Origin: Spodoptera frugiperda
Lineage: Eukaryota > Arthropoda > Insecta > Lepidoptera > Noctuidae
DNA: 64,000 nucleotides
NCBI RefSeq assembly: GCF_023101765.2
Contig: NC_064220.1
Coordinates: 4,774,001 to 4,838,000, forward strand
Direction: 5' to 3'
The notes below the pieces were generated by a model, which was not told the origin of the DNA, did not search any database, and saw only the letters and a program-made list of their open reading frames with translations. This document shows positions 59,134 to 64,000 of this stretch, one piece after another. Position 1 is the first letter of the stretch. Every line of letters starts with the position of its first letter. The translations under genes were made by a program, and so were the position numbers.

Positions 59134-60344
59134 GATATTTTCCTTACAATATTACTCAAAGGCTTATACTCAATTATACAATCGTTTAATATAAGACAGT
59201 AAGCAGAGGTTTGATCTGGTATGTCTAATTCACTCTCGATTTCCACTCTCACATCCACCACAGGGCCTGTTTTTAGATTATCTGCTTGTCTCGAACAGTC
59301 AACTACAAATAGCGGCGCTAGGTCTTTAAATTGTTTCTCACTTAGTAAGGGTTCCGAGCGCCTGCCATAATAAGACTGTTGAAATCGAGTGTATTGCTCG
59401 TATATTAATGCAATTTTGTTATTTGAAAAACTAGCGTTTAGATTTTCATACGGAAAGTAAGTTGAATTGAGGTACACTCTGACGTCACGAATATAACAGT
59501 GATCGAACTGGGACATGTCAGAACCTGCATTGTTTTTTCTATTTGTTTGTAAACCAATAACTACGTATCTTGGTTTCTCTATTTGCGATGAAGTTTTAAT
59601 AGACCAGGTATGTTTTGTAGTTTTAGGTAAAGCTGGATATTCGTACAGATCCCAATTTCTGAATATCATCTGAAGTGGACGATCTTTTTCTAACAGTTTT
59701 AATAAATTTATCTTTTCTTTGTCAGATACTTTAACGTGTGGTACGCGCCATATAATTTTATTGATTTGAACGTCATCTACAATCTCCCCGGTGCTGAGTT
59801 TTACTGCATTTAGGTTTGTGTTACTTCGCAGCAATATTAGTTCGTGCTTACTGTTTATCACCACTTTCTTAAAATCTTCAGCAAAACCCATGATATTACA
59901 AAGAGGTATGGATGCGGAAAAGTTGCCTCCATTAACATTTTTTGTACCATCAATGTTCCAGCCCCAAGCATTTGATATCTTTGATTCACTCTCATTCATC
60001 GAAATTAATGACTTCATGGTGGTAGTAACGCCTGCATTTTTTATTTTATCAATCTCGACGCCATTCAACTCGTACCTTATATCTTGGAACAAGTAAAGGA
60101 GAGCGTTATTCGTAAAATGAACGCTAGAAGCCTTGTCTTTTGAGTCCTTTTTGCTAACAATTACAGTTCCTTCCAAATACAGAGTGCTAGCTGATGGTAG
60201 TACATACAGATCCTGTTGGTTTATGGGAATGCGAATTTCATCGTTTCTATTAAAACTTGTCACGTAGGGCTTGTAGGAGTGAAATTCGATACCTTCAACT
60301 GTGTTGTCGTAAGTCGGAGCGGATAAAACGTCGAGAATATTCAT
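59130..60344 (-). CDS. Major capsid-like protein of the Polinton
   Basis: 404 residues with a length and beta-rich character compatible with a double-jelly-roll capsid protein. Marks seen: N-terminal YKPYVTSFNRNDEIRIPI, QDLYVLPSASTLYLEG, LFQDIRYELNGVEIDKI, and C-terminal LFVVDCSRQADNLKTGPVVD then DQTSAYCLILNDCIIEY. No signal peptide. The ATG at 60344 overlaps the preceding stop by ATGA, and the stop overlaps the next start in the same way. Assignment as MCP (hexon) rests on gene order and similarity recalled from insect Polintons. A structure prediction would settle it. Confidence 0.75.
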   Translation of the reverse strand: MNILDVLSAPTYDNTVEGIEFHSYKPYVTSFNRNDEIRIPINQQDLYVLPSASTLYLEGTVIVSKKDSKDKASSVHFTNNALLYLFQDIRYELNGVEIDKIKNAGVTTTMKSLISMNESESKISNAWGWNIDGTKNVNGGNFSASIPLCNIMGFAEDFKKVVINSKHELILLRSNTNLNAVKLSTGEIVDDVQINKIIWRVPHVKVSDKEKINLLKLLEKDRPLQMIFRNWDLYEYPALPKTTKHTWSIKTSSQIEKPRYVVIGLQTNRKNNAGSDMSQFDHCYIRDVRVYLNSTYFPYENLNASFSNNKIALIYEQYTRFQQSYYGRRSEPLLSEKQFKDLAPLFVVDCSRQADNLKTGPVVDVRVEIESELDIPDQTSAYCLILNDCIIEYKPLSNIVRKIS

Positions 60345-60490
60345 TTTAACAAACCGATGGCTTTCAGGAATGCCTTATTATTATTGGTTAATTTAATTTT
60401 TTTATTAGAGCGAGGTCTTATTTTCTTGGTTGCCAAATTTGCACTGATATTTTGGACCTGGGGCTGCTCATATTTATTGAAGTCAATCAT
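60341..60490 (-). CDS. Tiny basic protein between penton and capsid genes
   Basis: 49 residues from ATG at 60490. The start overlaps the end of the penton-like gene (ATGATTGA) and the stop overlaps the capsid start (ATGA). Sequence is basic in the middle (TKKIRPRSNKKIKL) with a short hydrophobic end (FLKAIGLLK). Possible roles are DNA condensation, like adenovirus core peptides, or a capsid cement protein; both are inference. The double overlap argues that it is translated. Confidence 0.6.
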   Translation of the reverse strand: MIDFNKYEQPQVQNISANLATKKIRPRSNKKIKLTNNNKAFLKAIGLLK

Positions 60491-61157
60491 TTTTTCGTCT
60501 AAGATGTAAATATACCTGCACTTCTTCACCACGTAAATTTATTAGGCGATTGTTAATATCCAACAGTCTGATATGTATACAGCTTATGTTGTTTTGATTG
60601 ATTGGGAAGTATATTGCGTTCTTCGGGATTTCTATAATCCTATATCCAGGAGGTACATTAAGTGCAAATTCGTGGATAATGTGACTCGGTTCTCCGTTTA
60701 TGTACGATCCGCTTATAATATCACATTCTATTCTGACCACGGTCGTAGGTAAAATGTTCACGGGAAACTGTGACACATGCCATTTATTACCTTTTAATAC
60801 CTGCTTATCAAACCCCAGCAAACGTCTAAAGGTGTTTTCTTTTTCAAAATTAACATCTTTAGAACAGTATAAAGTAGTTTTTAAAGTATTGTTATTGCAA
60901 TCTAGTTTAATTGATGTACCTTTTATCTCAGATTTTAAATAATCACTGATATCTTGCAATTCATACGTTCCCTCCGGTATTTCAATGATTTCTGAGCCAT
61001 AGTAAAACTTGTTATTCGTTTCATCAATGTTTGGAATGGAATTAAATGTTGAGAAATGCAATAATGCACACTCATATTGTCCATTTAGTTGTAACGTATT
61101 AGGGTAGTACGTGGTTAAGGTAGACGAGTTTCCGGTTATCGATAAAGTGAGTGACAT
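60483..61157 (-). CDS. Penton-like (single jelly-roll) minor capsid protein
   Basis: 224 residues, beta-rich. It opens MSLTLSITGNSSTLTTYYPN and holds the block LLHFSTFNSIPNIDETNN. Later come FRRLLGFDKQVLKG and PPGYRIIEIPKNAIYFPI. It closes with a strand-rich end (EEVQVYLHLRRKND). Size and position beside the capsid gene match the Polinton/adintovirus penton. ATG at 61157; 36 bases separate it from the protease stop. Confidence 0.75.
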   Translation of the reverse strand: MSLTLSITGNSSTLTTYYPNTLQLNGQYECALLHFSTFNSIPNIDETNNKFYYGSEIIEIPEGTYELQDISDYLKSEIKGTSIKLDCNNNTLKTTLYCSKDVNFEKENTFRRLLGFDKQVLKGNKWHVSQFPVNILPTTVVRIECDIISGSYINGEPSHIIHEFALNVPPGYRIIEIPKNAIYFPINQNNISCIHIRLLDINNRLINLRGEEVQVYLHLRRKND

Positions 61158-61193
61158 TTTGCAAATGATTGAAATGAAAGAAACACGTTAATT

Positions 61194-61565
61194 TTATACA
61201 TTTTTATTCCAAAATTTCCACAGATACTCTAAACATAGATGACCACAATTTACTGTGTTAAAGTTTTGATATCTTGTGTAGTTGTAATAAACACGACAAT
61301 TCTTAAAATATCGCATTAATTCTATTGGAGGTTTCAAGTCTCCGTAACTATCAAAGTATTCACAATAGTCAGATACTTTAACATAAGCCACCCAATGCGT
61401 TCCTTCATTTTTAGAATCGTCCAAGTTAACAACACCACATTCAATCTGTTTTGGCTTTCTCGGTAATTGATCCTTCATGTATACTCCTCGAAAGTGTGGG
61501 ATGTCTCGTGCATGTTCTTGGATGTCGATATTAGTCAGAGGACGATTAGGTAGCTTCTTTATCAG
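61194..61565 (-). CDS. Adenovirus-type maturation cysteine protease (PRO), probable CTG start
   Basis: Processes capsid proteins during assembly. Catalytic set in order, numbered from the first AUG (61478): His28 (GTHWVAY), Asp43 (YFDSYG), Gln71 and Cys78 (NCGHLCL). That AUG gives only 94 residues and cuts off a conserved-looking N-terminus, LTNIDIQEHARDIPHFRGVY, which is open in the same frame upstream. No ATG precedes it before a stop. A CTG at 61565-61563 overlaps the stop of the upstream gene as CTGA, exactly where other genes of this block have ATGA, and would give 123 residues. I take CTG as the likely start; a spliced start is the alternative. Confidence 0.8.
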   Translation of the reverse strand: MIKKLPNRPLTNIDIQEHARDIPHFRGVYMKDQLPRKPKQIECGVVNLDDSKNEGTHWVAYVKVSDYCEYFDSYGDLKPPIELMRYFKNCRVYYNYTRYQNFNTVNCGHLCLEYLWKFWNKNV

Positions 61566-62290
61566 TTTTTTGGATGATCTATGAATAATCCTTTACCATT
61601 TTTATGCGGTTTAATGTATAAACCTTTACCCAATGCTAAAGCCTCCATAGTCTTATTATGACGTTCTGTTTCTCGCAAATTTTGTTGAGCTGCTTTATAA
61701 TCATTAACGGTTTTTGCAATACCCGCTGCACCGCCAGCCAAAGTTCCTAAAGCTGATAAGCCAGCAAAAATTGGAATCAAAGGTAAAATACCTCCAGTCT
61801 TTGGTATGGGTATGACACGCGGTACCCGAATTTTCTGAATTTTTGGAAATATCTTTTTCGCTGCTAAGTAAGCAGCGGTAATTAAAGCTTTACTATCTTT
61901 GTGTTTAATTTTCTTAAGTTTTGATTTTATTTTTGATACAAAGTGTTTAAACGTTTTAACTCCGGCACCAGACTTTAGTTTGGCTTTCATCACTTTGCTT
62001 ACTAGCCATGAACTAAGTTTTTCTCCTTTCCCGGCATCTTTTGATTTAAGTCTTTGTTTTGCCATATTCATTAGTTGCAAATCAGCTTTGTGACGATGTG
62101 ATAAGTCTGTATGGTTAGCGTATGCAATGTCGTGGTGCATACAAGCTTCATCCAACTTATTGATACCTCGATCACCGCGTAATAAACGTTTCTGGAGTTT
62201 TGTTCCTGGTCCGCAATAATTATAGCCGGGCAAATGAAGCTCGAACGGTAGATTTTCTATTATATTATTAACTAGTCCACCACCTTGCAT
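61562..62290 (-). CDS. PLA2-domain minor capsid / membrane-active protein
   Basis: 242 residues from ATG at 62290. Residues 15-57 match the phospholipase A2-like domain of parvovirus VP1 type: calcium loop YNYCGPGT (23-30) and catalytic His53-Asp54 in DEACMHHDIAY. This enzyme breaches endosomal membranes in parvoviruses. A basic stretch follows (KSKLKKIKHKDSK). Then comes a Gly/Ala-rich hydrophobic segment, residues 163-193 (GGILPLIPIFAGLSALGTLA), like membrane-active minor capsid proteins, and a Gly/Lys-rich end. It lies between integrase and protease, as in other adintovirus-like elements. Confidence 0.85.
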   Translation of the reverse strand: MQGGGLVNNIIENLPFELHLPGYNYCGPGTKLQKRLLRGDRGINKLDEACMHHDIAYANHTDLSHRHKADLQLMNMAKQRLKSKDAGKGEKLSSWLVSKVMKAKLKSGAGVKTFKHFVSKIKSKLKKIKHKDSKALITAAYLAAKKIFPKIQKIRVPRVIPIPKTGGILPLIPIFAGLSALGTLAGGAAGIAKTVNDYKAAQQNLRETERHNKTMEALALGKGLYIKPHKNGKGLFIDHPKN

Positions 62291-62345
62291 TGTACAAAGC
62301 GCAATGGTAAAATATTCCAAAATAATTGATTATATACTTAATAAC

Positions 62346-63281
62346 TCAATCCACTAATGCAGTTTTGTCAATCCAACTATTTTCATTGTTGTTAAGACCC
62401 AACCATTTAACGTAAAGTTTTTTTCCTTTCTTTCTTAAAACTTTCTCTATCAAATAAACACCAGGGTAGTTTGATTTTTGAAGTTCTTGTTCATAAAAGG
62501 TTCCTAATATAGCTTGTTTTCGTTGGTCTTGTATATGGTATGTCACTGGTATTGTATTATTAATCTTTTTTACAGTAAACAGTTCTGTTGACCAATTAGG
62601 AGTATAACCTTTTTCAAAATTGTGTTTGTATTTACTGATACGAACATAATCACCAATTTTAAACTTAGGTTTATATGGAATAGATACATGTTTATTTGCT
62701 TTCAAAATATTTTCTTTTATTATCTGCTCATTAGACTTGCATACATCGATGGGTTTTAATTTAATAGTTCGATGTTTTGTGTTGTTATATGATTCCAGCG
62801 TTACTTCTAATGGTTTACCTAGCCACTTATAGTTTCCATGAAGGCTAAAATATTTATACAATTTATTTTTTATGGTTTTAATTAGTCTCTCAACGATTGA
62901 TGCTTTTTTGGTAGAAAACGATGAGTAATGGTTAATTTTGTATGTTTTCATAAGCGCTTGAAATGCGTTATTATAAAATTCTGTCCCCATGTCAGTTTGT
63001 AAATTATCAGGTTTTCGATGACTGTCAAGTAATATTCGTTCAAAAGCATGAGTGACATCAAGTTTATTTTTTGATTTTAGCGGCCGCGTCCACGCGTATT
63101 TTGAGAAGCAATCGATCACTATTAAAATATAATTATAGCCTTTATTATATTTCCTTAGGTTTTGCATATCCATCAGATCAGCTTGCCACAAGTCGTCGAT
63201 ACCTTTTAGAACAACAGAACGTCGAAGAAAATTTCTTCGTGCAGTTTTATGTATTTCATTTACTATTTGTTGTTTTGACAT
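62346..63281 (-). CDS. Polinton integrase with C-terminal chromodomain
   Basis: 311 residues. Retroviral-type DDE core: Asp35 (WQADLMDM), Asp97 (QTDMGTEF) and Glu131 (SIVERLIKTI). These are correctly spaced and all present, so it is probably active. The C-terminal part has an SH3-like stretch (KFKIGDYVRISKYKHNFEKG) and then a chromodomain (YLIEKVLRKKGKKLYVKWLG, NNENSWI) that may guide insertion to marked chromatin. The usual N-terminal zinc module is short or missing. ATG at 63281, three bases from the stop of the gene before it. Confidence 0.93.
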   Translation of the reverse strand: MSKQQIVNEIHKTARRNFLRRSVVLKGIDDLWQADLMDMQNLRKYNKGYNYILIVIDCFSKYAWTRPLKSKNKLDVTHAFERILLDSHRKPDNLQTDMGTEFYNNAFQALMKTYKINHYSSFSTKKASIVERLIKTIKNKLYKYFSLHGNYKWLGKPLEVTLESYNNTKHRTIKLKPIDVCKSNEQIIKENILKANKHVSIPYKPKFKIGDYVRISKYKHNFEKGYTPNWSTELFTVKKINNTIPVTYHIQDQRKQAILGTFYEQELQKSNYPGVYLIEKVLRKKGKKLYVKWLGLNNNENSWIDKTALVD

Positions 63282-63284
63282 AAT

Positions 63285-63653
63285 TTACAGTTTTTTAAGC
63301 AATTTATCAATATCTGCTTTAGTGTAAAACTTATCTTCCAAATGATTCAAAGCCTCAGGTATCTTTGTTTTTAAAGTAGTTTGAACTGTCTTTTGTGCAT
63401 CTAACGTGAGCTGAGAACGTAAAGCACCAATTAGTTTATTTAATTCATGTATCGTATTAGCACTTAATCGATCTACGTAATCCTTGTTCACCGCATCGTC
63501 TCCATCTACGGGAGATCGGACTCCCCTCAGTCTAGAAGCTTTTAAATCAAAATCCCCGCTTTCTGATTTTAACAATGCGTTATCGTTAAATTCAAATAAA
63601 TCAGATATGCGCAATCTCTTGTGAATAAAATGACCGAATTTGTCTACGTTCAT
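63285..63653 (-). CDS. Polinton coiled-coil protein with phage-fibre-like motif, unknown
   Basis: 122 residues from ATG at 63653 (MNVDKFGHFIHKR). The middle has SRLRGVRSPVDGDDAVNKDY, a pattern seen at the head of trimeric tail-fibre coiled coils (LxxVxxPxxxxDAVNKxYVD). It is followed by about 60 residues of predicted coiled coil. This suggests a trimeric fibre-base or scaffold protein, by analogy only. Confidence 0.65.
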   Translation of the reverse strand: MNVDKFGHFIHKRLRISDLFEFNDNALLKSESGDFDLKASRLRGVRSPVDGDDAVNKDYVDRLSANTIHELNKLIGALRSQLTLDAQKTVQTTLKTKIPEALNHLEDKFYTKADIDKLLKKL

Positions 63654-63709
63654 CTTTAAGATGTATTGTTTTGAAAGGTTGACAGTAAAATGAAACACAG
63701 ATAGATGTT

Positions 63710-64000
63710 TTATGTATTTATTATATTACTTTCACGCAATTCCTCTATTATAGATATAATTTCGTTATTTACCCCTGTGTTACCAGCATCCTGAGATGCA
63801 ATTAACAATTTTAACCTTTCTACTAATTCATTAGGATCATCCCAATATATAAAATCTACATTCTTCTTCCACATTTTTGTTAAGGGTAGTCCTTTTCCTT
63901 TGGTTTGTAAAAAAAGCGGCTTAATAATTTGTAAATATTTTAAACCTTTATTACTTTTTATCGGTTTGTTTGGATCATAATCTCGACGATGTGCATTAGT
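63710..64000 (-). CDS. Polinton-associated protein, C-terminal part, runs off the window
   Basis: An open frame from the right edge to the stop at 63710-63712, at least 96 residues. Motifs: KGLPLTKMWKKNVDFIYWDD, PNELVERLKLLIASQDAGN and NEIISIIEELRE. I recall the DDPNELVxRLxLL and EIISIIEELRE blocks as conserved in insect Polinton gene sets; the function is unknown. The start is outside the window. Confidence 0.65.
   Translation of the reverse strand, partial: TNAHRRDYDPNKPIKSNKGLKYLQIIKPLFLQTKGKGLPLTKMWKKNVDFIYWDDPNELVERLKLLIASQDAGNTGVNNEIISIIEELRESNIINT

Larger units (their letters stand above)
53060..64000. mobile_element. Polinton/Maverick (adintovirus-like) element, right end outside window
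   Basis: A large DNA transposon or endogenous virus is identified by its gene set: protein-primed family B DNA polymerase, retroviral-type integrase, adenovirus-type cysteine protease, major-capsid-like and penton-like proteins, and a PLA2-domain protein. All frames fully inside the window are open from start to stop, which suggests a recent insertion. Two genes run on the plus strand (53660-58390) and converge on a minus-strand block (58660 to the edge). The FtsK/A32-type packaging ATPase is not seen and is expected to the right. The left border near 53.0 kb is an estimate. Confidence 0.9.

Overview
The window reads as nuclear DNA of a moth (Lepidoptera, probably a noctuid). The genes are intron-rich with short GT-AG introns. 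The DNA between them is AT-rich and full of Helitron 3' ends (hairpin plus CTAGT), tRNA-derived SINEs, LINE tails ending in TTTGAC repeats, and small inverted-repeat elements. There are no bacterial operons. The only operon-like block is a virus-like element at the right end.

Layout. 177-20370 (minus) is the 5' and central part of POSH, a RING plus SH3 scaffold and E3 ligase; its 3' end lies left of the window. 25375-30206 (plus) is ataxin-10. 31161-32222 (plus) is the small zinc protein CZIB, with an apparent one-base deletion. 35774-39107 (minus) is a secreted Val/Pro-repeat, cuticle-like protein with a core promoter in view. 41442-44874 (minus) is ZW10, head to head with a short coiled-coil gene at 45460-47737 (plus). 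48891-50622 (minus) is the 3' end of a calcium-binding EGF protein. 51363-52449 (minus) is a small unknown gene whose start codon is split by an intron.

From about 53.0 kb to the right edge lies most of an apparently intact Polinton/Maverick (adintovirus-like) element. Its parts are a protein-primed DNA polymerase B behind a possibly spliced leader (plus), a small two-exon gene (plus), and a tightly packed minus-strand block. In transcription order the block holds an unknown protein running off the edge, a coiled-coil protein, an integrase with chromodomain, a phospholipase A2/membrane-active capsid protein, an adenovirus-type protease, a penton-like protein, a tiny basic protein, a major-capsid-like protein and a conserved Cys/His-rich protein. 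Several neighbouring frames overlap by ATGA or ATGATTGA. The protease appears to start at CTG inside the same kind of overlap (CTGA). The packaging ATPase and the far terminal repeat would be right of the window.

The host genes are ordinary housekeeping or structural genes with no evident common pathway. The element genes work together: polymerase and integrase for replication and insertion; capsid proteins, protease and PLA2 for making and delivering particles. All exon junctions were read by eye from splice consensus, phase and protein continuity; no alignment or transcript was available.
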